A stretch of DNA of 64,000 nucleotides from Pseudomonas sp. S30. GTDB taxonomy: Bacteria; Pseudomonadota; Gammaproteobacteria; Pseudomonadales; Pseudomonadaceae. The position numbers and the translations under genes were made by a program. Shown here in pieces: positions 1-10,180 of the stretch. The stretch covers positions 1 to 64,000 of the forward strand of contig NZ_JACVTO010000006.1 in assembly GCF_016518545.1 (NCBI RefSeq), given 5' to 3'. The notes under the pieces are model-generated. The model was not told the origin of the DNA. It was given only the letters and a program-made list of their open reading frames with translations, and did no database searches. Within the stretch, counting starts at the first letter, position 1; each line of letters starts with the position of its first letter.

Positions 1-91
1 TCTAGAAACCCTGGCTCGGACTCAAATGCTTAAGTGAACAGCATTACGGCATCTGCCGGGCTTCCTCATGTTCAGCACCGCGAGACTGAGC

Positions 92-1384
92 TTACAGAAT
101 GCTCAGCGGGTACTCGACGATCAGGCGCAGTTCGTCGAGCGAGCCCGACCCGTAGTACACGCCATCGCTGGAGCGGTAGGTGGCCTGACGGACTCGGAAG
201 CTCAGATCCTTGGCGGGACCCTCCTGCAGAACGTATTTCACGTCGATGTCACGTTCCCATTCCTTGCCGTTGTCGGTGGCGGCGGTGTTGGCGCCGGTGC
301 CGCGGATGTAGCGAGTCATGAACGACAGGCCTGGGACGCCGAACTCGGCGAAGTTCAGGTCGTAGCGTGCCTGCCAGGATTTCTCGTCTTCGGCGTTGAA
401 GTCCGAACGGGCCACGGAGTTGGCCAGGAAGACAGTGCCGCCACCGTCCACACCGTAGCCATAGTCACCATCGCCGGTCACGCGCTGGTAGGCCAGCGTG
501 AAGGTGTGGGCGCCGATGTTATAGGCGCCGGACAGGCTGAAGGCGCGGTTATCGAGCTTTTTATCGGGGTTGTTGTATGCTTTTTGAAGCGCGCGGCCGT
601 CACTCTTTGTGTCATAGATGTTGAAGTCGAACACCAGGCCCTGCTTGTCGGACAGCGGAACCGCCCAGTTCACGTTGCCATAGTATTTGCGCCAGTAATC
701 CTCGACCTTCGAATAGTAGAGGCTGGTGCTCAGGCCGTCGGTGATGAGGTAGGTGCCGCCCAGTACGTTGGCCGACTTCAGGTTCAGGCTGTCGTGGTTG
801 GTTTCGGCCTGGGCGTTCAGCGCCGTGAAGCGACCAGCGTGCAGCGTGAGGCCCTTGATCTCGTTGCTGGTGATCAAAGCGCCTTCGGCGGTTTCCGGCA
901 GGAGCCGGCTGTCGTCAGTGGCGAAGACTGGAAGCGCGGTGAACTGCTGGCCTACCTTGAGAACGGTGTCGGAAACGCGGAATTTGACCGCCCCACCGCC
1001 TTTGGAATAGTTGTCCTGGGCGCGATTATCGGAACCGTTGGGGAACAGCCCGGTGCCCGAGTAGCCACGACCGCTGTCGAGCTTCAGGCCTAGCAGGCCG
1101 ATGGCGTCGATACCAACCCCGATGGTGCCTTGGGTGAAGCCCGATTCGTAGGTGCCGATGAAGCCTTGTCCCCATTCCCGCTGATCGTGACGCCTATTGT
1201 CGAGACGATTCTGAGCGGTTTCGGCGTTACGGTAGTCCCGACTGAAATACAGGTTGCGCATCTTGACGTTCAGCTTGCTATCTTCGATGAAACCCTTGGA
1301 ATCGTCCTGCGACGAGGCGACTGCCATCTGCGAGGTCCCTGCGGTTACAGCCAGGGCGATCATGCTCCACTTCATCACGCGCAT
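92..1384 (-). CDS. OprD-family outer-membrane porin
   Basis: This encodes a 430-residue outer-membrane beta-barrel for uptake of small solutes such as amino acids or organic acids. Residues 1-24 form a Sec signal peptide ending in AVA. The mature part is typical of OprD porins: an early NLYFSRDYR segment, alternating amphipathic strands, an acidic and glycine-rich loop region and the C-terminal strand VEYPLSIL. The length fits the family (about 420-450). It is transcribed away from the downstream core genes with a long upstream region (1385-2115). The exact substrate subfamily (OprD, OpdP, OprQ and others) cannot be decided by reading. Confidence 0.9.
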   Translation of the reverse strand: MRVMKWSMIALAVTAGTSQMAVASSQDDSKGFIEDSKLNVKMRNLYFSRDYRNAETAQNRLDNRRHDQREWGQGFIGTYESGFTQGTIGVGIDAIGLLGLKLDSGRGYSGTGLFPNGSDNRAQDNYSKGGGAVKFRVSDTVLKVGQQFTALPVFATDDSRLLPETAEGALITSNEIKGLTLHAGRFTALNAQAETNHDSLNLKSANVLGGTYLITDGLSTSLYYSKVEDYWRKYYGNVNWAVPLSDKQGLVFDFNIYDTKSDGRALQKAYNNPDKKLDNRAFSLSGAYNIGAHTFTLAYQRVTGDGDYGYGVDGGGTVFLANSVARSDFNAEDEKSWQARYDLNFAEFGVPGLSFMTRYIRGTGANTAATDNGKEWERDIDVKYVLQEGPAKDLSFRVRQATYRSSDGVYYGSGSLDELRLIVEYPLSIL

Positions 1385-2115
1385 CGTGATTTGCTCCTTT
1401 GGTTTAGGAAGAGTACCGCTACGCCCAATTGGTTGTGGTTATGCGGGGCAGCGCTTTCTTTTTATGTCCGCAAAAAATGTACATCACGCTGAGCAAACTT
1501 CGCGACGGTAAAAGCCGAACCTTTCGGTAAGTTTATGGTCACGTCGTTGGCGGTTATTTCCATGTCGCAAATCACGTCCCGTCACACGGGGGCGTACGTA
1601 CCGCAGCGCTCCCCACCCTCCGTAATGCTGCCGTAAAGCCCGAAGGGACGGGTTCCATGGTTGATCCTGCCGCTGTGTCTCTGCCGCAGCGCCACTGGTG
1701 AAGCACTGCTGACTTGGCGTTAGCTGAATGCAACAAGCGTGCACAACCTTCCCGTCATTTGATGAATTTTTCACAAAATCTTTTTTGGGCATCCTCAACT
1801 GCCCGCCTGGCGCGGGGTTGGCGGCTGGCTGCGCGACCACCGATCCGGTCGATCGGTGTGCGCACGCGTTCGCAAAAAACTCAAGGTGTTACCGTTGACT
1901 GTTGATGCTGAGTAGTTTGTGCCTGGGCGCTGTGACGATTCTGTTGCGGGCGCATCTTTTTGGTGCGAAATGTAGCGTTTGGTTACCACCTTTGATGCAT
2001 CTCGATACGAAGAGAGGATGATGAGGTGTTCCGCCGTGCCCCTGGCATTGTCGTCAAGGTATGCTTGTGCGTCGTCGGCCCTGAGGTCGGATCGCCACTC
2101 ACTTGGAGGTTTACC
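1385..2115. other. Long gene-free intergenic region
   Basis: About 730 bases separate the divergently transcribed porin and HIT genes. Open frames here (for example 1484-1840 minus) lack codon bias, family resemblance and a convincing ribosome binding site. The stretch contains AT-rich patches near 1430-1500 and 1760-1790 that suit promoters, and a perfect interrupted palindrome at 1838-1858, listed separately. I recognise no small RNA. Confidence 0.6.
1838..1858. repeat. Perfect interrupted palindrome, possible operator
   Basis: Arms CACCGATC and GATCGGTG (8 bases each) are separated by CGGTC. There is no T-run on either side, so it looks more like a protein binding site than a terminator. 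It lies between the porin and HIT promoters, about 450 bases from the porin start and 260 from the HIT start. Confidence 0.45.
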
Positions 2116-2535
2116 GTGTTCGTTCTGGATTCACGTCTGCAGCAGGATTGCCTGGTGCTCGGGGATTTGCCGTTGTGCCGAGTGCTGCTCAGTCGAGATG
2201 CCAACTATCCCTGGTTCATCCTGGTGCCCCGGCGCGCGGATATCTGCGAGGTGTTCGACCTCAAGGAAGTCGATCAGCAACAGTTGTGGCGTGAAGTCAC
2301 CGCGCTGGCTGCTGCGCTGAAGCTCGAATTCACGGCGGACAAGATGAACGTCGCCACCCTGGGCAACGTCGTCAGCCAGTTGCATGTGCATGTGGTGGTC
2401 CGTCATCGCGCCGATGTCGCCTGGCCGGCGCCAATCTGGGGCAAGGTGCCTGCGCTGGATTACCCCGCTGGTGCGGTGGATGAAGTGCGTCGACGCGTGG
2501 CTGCGTTGGCCTTGGACGGATTCGAGGAGGCTTGA
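2116..2535 (+). CDS. HIT-family (histidine triad) protein
   Basis: This is a 139-residue predicted nucleotide hydrolase or transferase of the HIT superfamily. The GTG start at 2116 was chosen because GGAGGT sits five bases upstream; the frame stays open further upstream but has no better site. The signature near residue 97 reads [16 protein letters not shown], so the canonical H-x-H-x-H motif has only two of three histidines, with Val at the third. The N-terminal segment [11 protein letters not shown] is typical of the bacterial subfamily. slyX follows one base after its stop codon. Confidence 0.85.
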   Translation: MFVLDSRLQQDCLVLGDLPLCRVLLSRDANYPWFILVPRRADICEVFDLKEVDQQQLWREVTALAAALKLEFTADKMNVATLGNVVSQLHVHVVVRHRADVAWPAPIWGKVPALDYPAGAVDEVRRRVAALALDGFEEA

Positions 2536-2536
2536 G

Positions 2537-2743
2537 ATGTCGTTGGAGTCGCGCATCGTCGAACTGGAAACGCGCCAGGCGTTTCAGGACGATACCCTTC
2601 AGTCGCTCAGCGATGAGCTGGCAGGGCAGAACCGAGCGATCGAGCGCCTGCAATTGCAGATGGCGGAGCTGCTCAAGCGCTACGAGGAGATGGTCGGCCA
2701 GTACGAGGCCGGTGGGGATGAGCCTCCGCCGCCCCATTACTGA
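2537..2743 (+). CDS. slyX: SlyX-family coiled-coil protein
   Basis: This 68-residue protein is one continuous heptad coiled coil ([19 protein letters not shown] to LLKRYEEM) followed by a Pro-rich tail ending PPPPHY, which is characteristic of SlyX. The function is poorly known. The ATG lies one base after the HIT stop, with GAGGAGG upstream inside the HIT gene, so the two are translationally coupled. Confidence 0.9.
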   Translation: MSLESRIVELETRQAFQDDTLQSLSDELAGQNRAIERLQLQMAELLKRYEEMVGQYEAGGDEPPPPHY

Positions 2744-2762
2744 GGGCGTCGGAGGCGTTGGG

Positions 2763-3356
2763 TCAGCGGCGTGAAACCGCGACCACGTCTTCGGCCTGCA
2801 GGCCCTTGTCGCGGTGCATCACCGAGAATTCCACGCGCTGGCCTTCCACTAGCACGCGATGGCCTTCGCCACGGATGGCGCGAAAGTGCACGAAGATGTC
2901 ATCGCCGCTGTCGCGGGAAATGAATCCAAAACCTTTCGAGGTGTTGAACCACTTCACGGTACCGGTATCACGGTTGCTGGCATCGATGGGCCCGGCGTGC
3001 GCGGTGCGCGACTGCTGCGCAGTGCGGGCGAACCCTGCTACCAGGTGCAGGAGTACCGCGAGCGCCGCACAGAGCATCGCCCACAGGCTGCCGAGTTCCG
3101 GACGCGCCAGCAGGGTGATGGTCTGCAGCACGACGGCCGCCACCAGCAGTGGGCTGACCAGGTTCTGCAGCTTCTGTCGAGGGCTGTGGTAGTAGTGGGG
3201 AACAACGGGCGCCAGGATCAGATTGAGCAGGCCCAGCAGGGCCAGGTACAGGGCGTCGGGTTGTTGCAGGAGCGGTGCAGCATCGGTTCTGAGGCTGGGT
3301 ATGAGCGACAGCAGCAAAGCCGCTACGCCCGTCACCAGATGGACGATCTTGAACAT
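2763..3356 (-). CDS. Membrane-anchored cold-shock domain protein
   Basis: This 197-residue protein has about four hydrophobic segments (residues 4-22, 35-55, 66-85 and 88-110) followed by a C-terminal cold-shock domain (about 130-196). The nucleic-acid binding motifs KGFGFI (RNP1) and IFVHF (RNP2) are intact. Soluble CspA proteins are about 70 residues, so this is a membrane domain fused to a CSD, an arrangement found in pseudomonads. It probably tethers RNA or single-stranded DNA binding to the inner membrane. It is convergent with slyX, with a 19-base gap. Confidence 0.85.
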   Translation of the reverse strand: MFKIVHLVTGVAALLLSLIPSLRTDAAPLLQQPDALYLALLGLLNLILAPVVPHYYHSPRQKLQNLVSPLLVAAVVLQTITLLARPELGSLWAMLCAALAVLLHLVAGFARTAQQSRTAHAGPIDASNRDTGTVKWFNTSKGFGFISRDSGDDIFVHFRAIRGEGHRVLVEGQRVEFSVMHRDKGLQAEDVVAVSRR

Positions 3357-3635
3357 GGGTTGGGCTCACATGGTAGAGAAGGCCGATCACAGGAAGAGCT
3401 GCCGGCCCGGTGCGCAGGCGTGGTGAAGCGCGGTCACGGGACAGTCAGCCTATGCACCCGGCAATAAAGGTCCGCACGGGTGGCACGGTGCCTATTTAAC
3501 AGCAAAGCCTGAGCGTTCTCAAACCGGAAGCCTTGAGTGAAGCCCTATTGAATCGTTTAATGAGAAGCGTCCTGCAAGTATTGCTAGAGTGTCGCAGCCC
3601 GCTTGATCATCAAGCCTTACTCAAAGGGGAGATTC

Positions 3636-4109
3636 ATGGCTATTGATATCGGTATCAGTGAAGAAGACCGCAAGTCCATCGTCGAAGGACTGTCGCGACT
3701 GCTGTCGGACACCTATGTCCTGTATCTGAAGACCCACAATTTCCACTGGAACGTCACCGGCCCCTCGTTCCGTACCCTGCACCTGATGTTCGAGGAGCAG
3801 TACAACGAACTGGCCCTGGCCGTCGACTCCATCGCCGAGCGTATCCGTGCGCTGGGCTTCCCGGCACCGGGGTCCTATGCCTTCTATGCCAAGCATTCCT
3901 CCATCGAGGAGGAGGCCGGAGTGCCGCCGGCGGACGAAATGATCCGTCAGCTGGTACAGGGCCAGGAAGCGGTGGTGCGAACCGCCCGCAGTATTTTCCC
4001 GGTGGTGGACAAAGTCAGTGACGAGCCGACGGCCGACCTGCTGACCCAGCGCATGCAGGTGCACGAGAAGACGGCCTGGATGTTGCGCGTGCTGCTCGAC
4101 GGCAAGTAA
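3636..4109 (+). CDS. dps: Dps-family ferritin-like DNA-protection protein
   Basis: This is a 157-residue Dps/miniferritin that stores iron and protects DNA during oxidative and starvation stress. The four-helix bundle carries the ferroxidase residues of the family in [11 protein letters not shown] and [23 protein letters not shown]. The ATG at 3636 follows AAGGGGAG; an earlier in-frame start at 3603 has no ribosome binding site. A strong terminator follows at 4144. Confidence 0.95.
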   Translation: MAIDIGISEEDRKSIVEGLSRLLSDTYVLYLKTHNFHWNVTGPSFRTLHLMFEEQYNELALAVDSIAERIRALGFPAPGSYAFYAKHSSIEEEAGVPPADEMIRQLVQGQEAVVRTARSIFPVVDKVSDEPTADLLTQRMQVHEKTAWMLRVLLDGK

Positions 4110-4143
4110 GCGCGGTTCACACCGGTCGACCCGCGTCATCCGT

Positions 4144-4179
4144 GACCCGGCATCGTCTCTGCGATGCCGGGTCTTTTTT
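4144..4179 (+). terminator. Rho-independent terminator after dps
   Basis: A perfect 12-bp stem (GACCCGGCATCG with CGATGCCGGGTC, loop TCTCTG) is followed by six T residues. Confidence 0.9.
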
Positions 4180-4287
4180 CGTCGTCGGGAAACGCTTGCC
4201 GCTGCTCTGGCGCGGCGCGAGGGCGCTTCATTGCGCCAACCTGGTGCCTTTGCTCCAGGGCTGATCGGCAGCGACGAGGGGGCACGG

Positions 4288-4605
4288 ATGGGGCAGGTGA
4301 ACAGGTACAGCGGTTGGCCGGACAAGGGCTGCAAGGACCCTTTCAAAGGCGACTTCGACATGATGCAGGTGATTCCGGTGTCCCGCTCGGTGAGGCTGAA
4401 TGGTTTCGCCACCTGCCTGCGCCTGGAGGCGATCTATTGGCGTATTCTCGAACGTATCGCCGAAGCCAACCATTGTTCGGTGAGCGCCGTGCTTTCCTAC
4501 GTCGATCGGGAGGTGCACCTGCGCCAGGGTGGGGTACGCAACTTCAGCGGGCTGATCCGGGTGATCTGCGTGGCCTGGTTGCTCGATCCTCCAGCGCCGC
4601 ACTGA
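4288..4605 (+). CDS. Ribbon-helix-helix domain protein
   Basis: This is a 105-residue protein. The segment VSRSVRLNGFATCLRLEAIYWRILERIAEANHCSVSAVLSYVDRE (about residues 28-72) fits the ribbon-helix-helix domain of short alpha-proteobacterial and pseudomonad proteins, predicted to bind DNA as a dimer. The ATG at 4288 has a GACGAGGGGG stretch just upstream and is preferred over 4231. It sits alone between dps and the fmdB-like gene. No target can be inferred. Confidence 0.7.
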   Translation: MGQVNRYSGWPDKGCKDPFKGDFDMMQVIPVSRSVRLNGFATCLRLEAIYWRILERIAEANHCSVSAVLSYVDREVHLRQGGVRNFSGLIRVICVAWLLDPPAPH

Positions 4606-4697
4606 TCGCCTGGCGGGCTGCGCTGCACTGTCTAACCATATATAATCGCGGTTTTTGCTGCCCCGGCAGCCTGCGTTGTGGTTGACGAGAGACCTCC

Positions 4698-4916
4698 ATG
4701 CCCCTGTATGACTATCAATGCGCTTCCTGCGACCATCGCCTGGAGGCTTTGCAGAAGATCAGCGCTGCGCCATTGACCGATTGCCCGGCCTGTCAGGCGC
4801 CAGCGCTGAAGAAGCTGCTGTCGGTGCCTGGCTTTCGCCTCAGCGGCAATGGCTGGTACGAAACCGACTTCAAGACCGGCGCCAAGAAGAACCTGGCGGG
4901 CGACAAGGCCGACTGA
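4698..4916 (+). CDS. FmdB-family zinc-ribbon protein
   Basis: This 72-residue protein starts MPLYDYQCASCDHRLE, and two CxxC pairs (CASC and CPAC) form a zinc ribbon, as in the FmdB/CxxC_CxxC_SSSS family. It ends in a basic-acidic tail. The role is unknown, possibly nucleic-acid or protein binding. It sits 94 bases upstream of aspS, the usual place in Pseudomonas, and may share its promoter. Confidence 0.9.
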   Translation: MPLYDYQCASCDHRLEALQKISAAPLTDCPACQAPALKKLLSVPGFRLSGNGWYETDFKTGAKKNLAGDKAD

Positions 4917-5010
4917 GTTGAATTGCAGCGACAGGGTCTTGCACTATTAGCCTTTCTGGCACGCAAGACCGCCACCGACTACACGAATCACGAGAAGCGA
5001 AACCAAGATC

Positions 5011-6786
5011 ATGATGCGCAGCCACTATTGCGGCCAACTGAACGAGAGCCTGGATGGCCAGGAAGTCACCCTTTGCGGCTGGGTCCATCGTCGTCGCGAC
5101 CACGGCGGGGTGATCTTCCTCGATATCCGTGATCGCGAAGGCATGGCCCAGGTCGTGTTCGATCCGGATCGCGCCGACACCTTCGCCGCTGCTGACCGTG
5201 TCCGCAGCGAATACGTCGTGCAGATCACCGGCAAGGTGCGCAAGCGCCCCGAAGGCGCGGTGAACGCGAACATGGCCTCGGGTGCCATCGAAGTGCTGGG
5301 CTACCAGCTGACCGTGCTCAACGAAGCTGAGACGCCGCCGTTCCCGCTGAACGAATACTCCGATGTGGGTGAGGAAACGCGCCTGCGCTACCGCTTCATC
5401 GACCTGCGTCGCCCGGAAATGGCCGACAAGCTGCGTCTGCGTTCGCGCATCACCAGCAGCATCCGTCGCTTCCTCGACGAGAACGGGTTCCTGGACGTCG
5501 AAACGCCGATCCTGACCCGTGCTACCCCCGAGGGCGCGCGCGACTACCTGGTGCCCAGCCGCACCCACGCCGGCTGCTTCTTCGCCCTGCCGCAGTCGCC
5601 TCAGCTGTTCAAGCAACTGCTGATGGTGGCCGGCTTCGACCGCTACTACCAGATCGCCAAGTGCTTCCGCGACGAAGACCTGCGCGCCGACCGCCAGCCC
5701 GAATTCACCCAGATCGACATCGAGACCAGCTTCCTCGACGAGTCCGAGATCATGGGCCTGACCGAGGGCATGATCCGCAAGCTGTTCAAGGAAGTGCTGG
5801 ACCTGGAGTTCGGCGACTTCCCGCACATGACCTTCGAAGAGGCCATGCGCCGCTACGGCTCCGACAAGCCTGACCTGCGCAACCCGCTGGAACTGGTTGA
5901 TGTCGCCGACCAGCTCAAGGACGTCGATTTCAAGGTGTTCGCCGGTCCGGCCAACGATCCCAAGTGCCGCGTCACCGCGTTGCGCGTCCCGGGCGGCGCC
6001 AGCATGCCGCGCAGCAAGATCGACGAGTACACCAAGTTCGTCGGCATCTATGGCGCCAAGGGCCTGGCCTACATCAAGGTCAACGAGCGTGCCAAGGGTG
6101 TCGAGGGCTTGCAGTCGCCGATCGTCAAGAACATCCCTGAAGCCAATCTCGAAGTGATCCTGGATCGCGTCGGCGCGGTCGACGGCGATATCGTCTTCTT
6201 CGGTGCCGACAAGTTCAAGGTCGTCAGTGAAGCACTGGGCGCCCTGCGTATCCGTCTGGGCCACGACTTCGAGCTGCTGACCTGCGAGTGGGCTCCCATG
6301 TGGGTCGTCGACTTCCCGATGTTCGAGGAAAACGAAGACGGCAGCTTCAGCGCGCTGCACCATCCGTTCACCGCGCCGAAGTGCACCCCCGAGGAGTTGG
6401 AAGCCAACCCGGCCGGCGCGCTGTCGCGGGCCTACGACATGGTCCTCAACGGCACAGAACTCGGTGGTGGCTCGATTCGTATCCACCGCAAGGAAATGCA
6501 GCAGGCGGTCTTCCGTCTGCTGGGTATCGAAGCCGCTGAACAGGAAGAGAAGTTCGGCTTCCTGCTCGATGCGCTGAAGTTCGGCGCGCCACCTCATGGT
6601 GGTCTGGCCTTCGGTCTGGATCGTCTGGTCATGCTGATGACCGGCGCCCAGTCGATCCGTGAAGTGATCGCCTTCCCGAAAACCCAGAGTGCCGCCGACG
6701 TCATGACCCAGGCTCCGGGCCAGGTCGACGCCAAGGCGCTGCGCGAGTTGCACATCCGCCTGCGCGAGCAGACCAAGGTCGAGTGA
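5011..6786 (+). CDS. aspS: Aspartyl-tRNA synthetase
   Basis: This 591-residue class II synthetase charges tRNA-Asp. The order is an N-terminal OB-fold anticodon domain (about 1-105), a catalytic core with motif 2 ([18 protein letters not shown]), the bacterial GAD insertion (about 290-420) and motif 3 ([15 protein letters not shown]). His31 and Gly82 are present; as I recall, these positions are linked to relaxed tRNA recognition in the P. aeruginosa enzyme, so it may also charge tRNA-Asn for GatCAB amidation. That second role is inference. Tandem ATG codons occur at 5011 and 5014. Confidence 0.97.
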   Translation: MMRSHYCGQLNESLDGQEVTLCGWVHRRRDHGGVIFLDIRDREGMAQVVFDPDRADTFAAADRVRSEYVVQITGKVRKRPEGAVNANMASGAIEVLGYQLTVLNEAETPPFPLNEYSDVGEETRLRYRFIDLRRPEMADKLRLRSRITSSIRRFLDENGFLDVETPILTRATPEGARDYLVPSRTHAGCFFALPQSPQLFKQLLMVAGFDRYYQIAKCFRDEDLRADRQPEFTQIDIETSFLDESEIMGLTEGMIRKLFKEVLDLEFGDFPHMTFEEAMRRYGSDKPDLRNPLELVDVADQLKDVDFKVFAGPANDPKCRVTALRVPGGASMPRSKIDEYTKFVGIYGAKGLAYIKVNERAKGVEGLQSPIVKNIPEANLEVILDRVGAVDGDIVFFGADKFKVVSEALGALRIRLGHDFELLTCEWAPMWVVDFPMFEENEDGSFSALHHPFTAPKCTPEELEANPAGALSRAYDMVLNGTELGGGSIRIHRKEMQQAVFRLLGIEAAEQEEKFGFLLDALKFGAPPHGGLAFGLDRLVMLMTGAQSIREVIAFPKTQSAADVMTQAPGQVDAKALRELHIRLREQTKVE

Positions 6787-6794
6787 TCGGCTTT

Positions 6795-6866
6795 GAGCGC
6801 CCCGCCTGACGGGGCGCTTGCGCGATGGCGCAGGCTTATTCGTGTTCCGCCCTTCGGGGCGGAACC
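6795..6866 (+). terminator. Two tandem hairpins between aspS and yebC
   Basis: The first hairpin has arms AGCGCCCCG and CGGGGCGCT (6796-6818) with no T-run. The second has arms GTTCCGCCC and GGGCGGAAC (6844-6865) around a TTCG tetraloop and is followed by a T-rich but interrupted stretch. They probably attenuate or end the aspS transcript, or stabilise its 3' end. Confidence 0.5.
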
Positions 6867-6895
6867 TGTTTCTGTTTCAGGAGTTTGGAGACGTT

Positions 6896-7642
6896 ATGGC
6901 CGGTCATTCCAAGTGGGCGAACATCAAGCACCGCAAAGAACGCCAGGATGCCAAGAGAGGCAAGATCTTCACCAAGTGGATCCGTGAGCTGACCGTCGCG
7001 GCCAAGCAAGGCGGTGGCGATCCGGCCTCCAACCCTCGCTTGCGCCTGGCCCTGGACAAGGCCCTGGGCGCCAACATGAGCCGCGACATCATCGATCGCG
7101 CCGTGGCCCGAGGTGTTGGCACGAACGAAAGCGACAACGTCGAGGAGCTCACCTATGAAGGCTACGGCCCGGGTGGGGTGGCGATCATGGTCGAGGCCAT
7201 GACCGACAACCGCAACCGCACCGCTGCGGCCGTGCGCCATGCCTTCTCCAAGTGCGGGGGCAACCTGGGCACCGACGGTTCGGTGGCCTACCTGTTCGAG
7301 CGCAAGGGGCAGATCAGCTTCGCGGCGGGCGTCGACGAGGAGGCCTTGATGGAGGCCGCCATGGAAGCCGATGCCGACGATGTGGTCGACAACGGCGATG
7401 GCTCGTACGAGGTGTTCACCTCCTTCAATGCCTTCTACGCCGTGCGCTCGGCGCTGGAAGAGCAGGGCTTCAAGGCAGCCGATGCCGAGATCGTCATGCA
7501 GCCCACCACCAGTGCAGAGCTGGATGAAGACGGTGCACAGAAGGTGCTCAAGCTGATCGACATGCTCGAGGACCTGGACGATGTGCAGAACGTCTATTCC
7601 AATGCACAGATCGCCGATGAGATCATGGAGAAGCTGGCTTGA
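6896..7642 (+). CDS. yebC: YebC/PmpR-family protein
   Basis: This is a 248-residue protein of the YebC/TACO1/PmpR family. It starts [23 protein letters not shown], the family hallmark. Members act as DNA-binding regulators (PmpR represses the PQS quorum-sensing regulator in P. aeruginosa) and, by more recent work, help ribosomes through difficult peptide stretches. The ATG at 6896 follows CAGGAG; an upstream in-frame ATG at 6818 would add 26 atypical residues. It precedes ruvC, as in most gamma-proteobacteria. Confidence 0.95.
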   Translation: MAGHSKWANIKHRKERQDAKRGKIFTKWIRELTVAAKQGGGDPASNPRLRLALDKALGANMSRDIIDRAVARGVGTNESDNVEELTYEGYGPGGVAIMVEAMTDNRNRTAAAVRHAFSKCGGNLGTDGSVAYLFERKGQISFAAGVDEEALMEAAMEADADDVVDNGDGSYEVFTSFNAFYAVRSALEEQGFKAADAEIVMQPTTSAELDEDGAQKVLKLIDMLEDLDDVQNVYSNAQIADEIMEKLA

Positions 7643-7760
7643 GGCGCTCCTCGACCTGCGCGGCGCTTTTAGCGGGAACAGCCATCTCGGGCTGGCCGCA
7701 GGGTATCAGCAGGGTTACGGGCGCAGCGCTCGGTGGTTGGCTTCCTGAGTCGCAGGTTTC

Positions 7761-8285
7761 ATGAGCCTGATCCTCGGGATCGATCCTGGCTCGCGCATCA
7801 CTGGCTACGGGATCGTGCGTCATACTCCGCGCGGTTGCGAATACGTGGCTTCCGGTTGCATCCGCACCGGCGGGGGCGAGCTGCATGAGCGCCTGCAGAT
7901 CGTGTTCCGCGGCGTCAGCGAAGTGATCCGCCTGCATGAACCTGTCACCATGGGCATCGAGCGGGTGTTCATGGCCCGCAACGCCGACTCGGCCCTCAAG
8001 CTCGGCCAGGCGCGCGGGGCCGCCATCGTCGCCGCCGCCGAGGCGGGCCTGGAGATCGCCGAGTACACGGCCAGCCAGGTCAAGCAGTCGGTGGCTGGTA
8101 GCGGTGGCGCCAACAAGGAGCAGGTGATGCTCATGGTCATGCATTTGCTCAAGCTGACCCAGAAGCCTCAGGTCGACGCCTCCGACGCACTGGCCATCGC
8201 TTTGTGCCATGCCCATACCCGGTCCAGCCTGGTGCCGCACGGCCTGGGGACGGCGCGGCGGCGCGGCGGACGCTTGCGCCTGTAA
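7761..8285 (+). CDS. ruvC: Holliday junction endonuclease RuvC
   Basis: This is a 174-residue resolvase that nicks Holliday junctions symmetrically. Catalytic acidic residues are visible in [12 protein letters not shown] (Asp7), the [20 protein letters not shown] segment and [15 protein letters not shown]. It is first of the ruvC-ruvA-ruvB cluster, which cooperates in branch migration and resolution. Confidence 0.97.
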   Translation: MSLILGIDPGSRITGYGIVRHTPRGCEYVASGCIRTGGGELHERLQIVFRGVSEVIRLHEPVTMGIERVFMARNADSALKLGQARGAAIVAAAEAGLEIAEYTASQVKQSVAGSGGANKEQVMLMVMHLLKLTQKPQVDASDALAIALCHAHTRSSLVPHGLGTARRRGGRLRL

Positions 8286-8394
8286 CCACTTCATGCGCTG
8301 ATACATATTTTGTCCGGGGGCGACGCTCACCTGGCGTATTTGCTGATAGGGTTGTCCGGTCGCTGGCCGGACGCCCCAGATAAAGGATCGGAAC

Positions 8395-9012
8395 GTGATT
8401 GGACGTTTGCGTGGCACCCTGGCGGAAAAGCAGCCGCCGCACCTGATTGTCGATGTCAACGGCGTGGGCTATGAGCTCGAGGTGCCGATGACCACGTTGT
8501 ATCGCCTGCCCAAGGTGGGCGAAACCGTCACGCTGCATACCCATCTGGTGGTTCGCGAAGACGCCCACCTGCTTTACGGTTTCTTCGAGAAGCGCGAGCG
8601 CGAGCTGTTTCGCGAGCTGATCAGACTCAACGGCGTCGGCCCCAAGCTCGCCCTGGCACTGATGTCGGGCCTCGAGGTCGATGAGCTGGTGCGCTGCGTG
8701 CAGGCCCAGGACGCCTCGGCGCTGGTCCGCGTTCCGGGCGTCGGCAAGAAGACCGCCGAGCGCCTGCTGGTGGAACTCAAGGATCGCTTCAAGGCCTGGG
8801 AGACCTCGCCGGCCATGTTCACCCTGGTTTCCGACGGTCCACTGCCGGTGGCCAGCACCTCCAGCGCCGAGGCCGATGCCGTGAGCGCGCTCATTTCGCT
8901 GGGCTACAAGCCTCAGGAAGCGAGCAAGGCCATTTCCGCGATCAAGGACAAGGCCAGCATGAGCAGTGAAGAGCTCATCCGCCATAGCCTGAAGGGGATG
9001 ATCGTCAAGTGA
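8395..9012 (+). CDS. ruvA: Holliday junction branch-migration protein RuvA
   Basis: This is a 205-residue junction-binding subunit with an N-terminal OB fold ([27 protein letters not shown]), helix-hairpin-helix motifs ([17 protein letters not shown] and [19 protein letters not shown]) and a C-terminal RuvB-binding domain (about 155-205). The start is GTG at 8395, preceded by AAAGGATCG. Its stop overlaps the ruvB start by four bases. Confidence 0.97.
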   Translation: MIGRLRGTLAEKQPPHLIVDVNGVGYELEVPMTTLYRLPKVGETVTLHTHLVVREDAHLLYGFFEKRERELFRELIRLNGVGPKLALALMSGLEVDELVRCVQAQDASALVRVPGVGKKTAERLLVELKDRFKAWETSPAMFTLVSDGPLPVASTSSAEADAVSALISLGYKPQEASKAISAIKDKASMSSEELIRHSLKGMIVK

Positions 9013-10055
9013 TCGACGCCGACCGTCTCATCGCCGCCAGCGGCCGTGACCGCGAAGAGGTCCAGGACCGCGCCATTCGCCCGCTGAGCCTGGACGACTA
9101 CATCGGCCAGCCCGTGGTGCGCGAGCAGATGGGACTGTTCATCCAGGCCGCGCGCGGGCGTCACGAGTCCCTCGACCACACGCTCATCTTCGGTCCGCCC
9201 GGGCTGGGCAAGACCACCCTTGCCAACATCATCGCCCACGAGATGGGGGTGTCGGTCAAGAGCACCTCCGGCCCCATCCTGGAGCGTCCAGGCGACCTGG
9301 CGGCGATGCTGACCAACCTGGAACCGCACGACGTGCTGTTCATCGACGAAATCCATCGCCTGTCACCGGTGGTGGAGGAAGTGCTCTATCCGGCCATGGA
9401 AGACTTTCAGCTCGACATCATGATCGGCGAGGGGCCTGCCGCGCGCTCGATCAAGCTCGACCTGCCGCCCTTCACCCTGGTCGGTGCGACCACCCGCGCC
9501 GGTATGCTCACCAACCCGCTGCGCGACCGCTTCGGGATCGTCCAGCGCCTGGAGTTCTACAGCAACCAGGATCTGGCGACGATCGTCAGTCGCTCCGCGA
9601 ACATCCTGGGCCTGGTCATCGAGGACAAAGGGGCGTTCGAGATCGCACGCCGCGCCCGTGGCACTCCGCGCATCGCCAACCGGCTGCTGCGGCGGGTACG
9701 CGACTATGCCGAGGTGCGTGGCAAGGGCCAGATCAGCAAGGACATCGCCGACATGGCGCTCAACTTGCTGGATGTGGACGAGCGTGGCTTCGATCACTCC
9801 GACCGCCGCCTGCTGTTGACCATGATCGAGAAGTTCGACGGGGGGCCGGTGGGCGTGGACAACCTGGCCGCGGCCATCAGCGAGGAGCGACACACCATCG
9901 AGGACGTGCTCGAACCGTACCTGATCCAGCAGGGCTACATCATGCGTACCCCGCGGGGGCGAGTCGTGACCCGGCACGCCTATCTGCATTTCGGTCTGAA
10001 CATTCCCGGACGCTTCGCCGAAGGCGGAGAATTTTCCGATCCCGATGATCTGTGA
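9009..10055 (+). CDS. ruvB: Holliday junction helicase RuvB
   Basis: This is a 348-residue AAA+ motor for branch migration. Walker A is [12 protein letters not shown], Walker B is LFIDEIHRL and sensor 1 is GATTRAG. A winged-helix domain ends the protein (about 270-340, [22 protein letters not shown]). The GTG start at 9009 overlaps the ruvA stop (GTGA), so translation is coupled. Confidence 0.97.
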   Translation: MIDADRLIAASGRDREEVQDRAIRPLSLDDYIGQPVVREQMGLFIQAARGRHESLDHTLIFGPPGLGKTTLANIIAHEMGVSVKSTSGPILERPGDLAAMLTNLEPHDVLFIDEIHRLSPVVEEVLYPAMEDFQLDIMIGEGPAARSIKLDLPPFTLVGATTRAGMLTNPLRDRFGIVQRLEFYSNQDLATIVSRSANILGLVIEDKGAFEIARRARGTPRIANRLLRRVRDYAEVRGKGQISKDIADMALNLLDVDERGFDHSDRRLLLTMIEKFDGGPVGVDNLAAAISEERHTIEDVLEPYLIQQGYIMRTPRGRVVTRHAYLHFGLNIPGRFAEGGEFSDPDDL

Positions 10056-10180
10056 CCGATCAAACCGGGCATTTCGTGGTCATAGCGCCAGCACCCTGCG
10101 AAGGCGCAGCTATCTGGTCGTGACGGGCGAAAAAACAGTTGTCGAGGCGGATTGGCAAGCTGAGGAGTAAGCACTAGAGT

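Noticed and set aside
1484..1840. Minus-strand 118-residue frame in the porin-HIT gap
   Set aside because: Arg/Gln-rich random-looking sequence with no ribosome binding site or codon bias.
4870..6753. Long minus-strand open frame opposite aspS
   Set aside because: It is the antisense shadow of a GC-rich conserved gene; it lacks a ribosome binding site and any family pattern.
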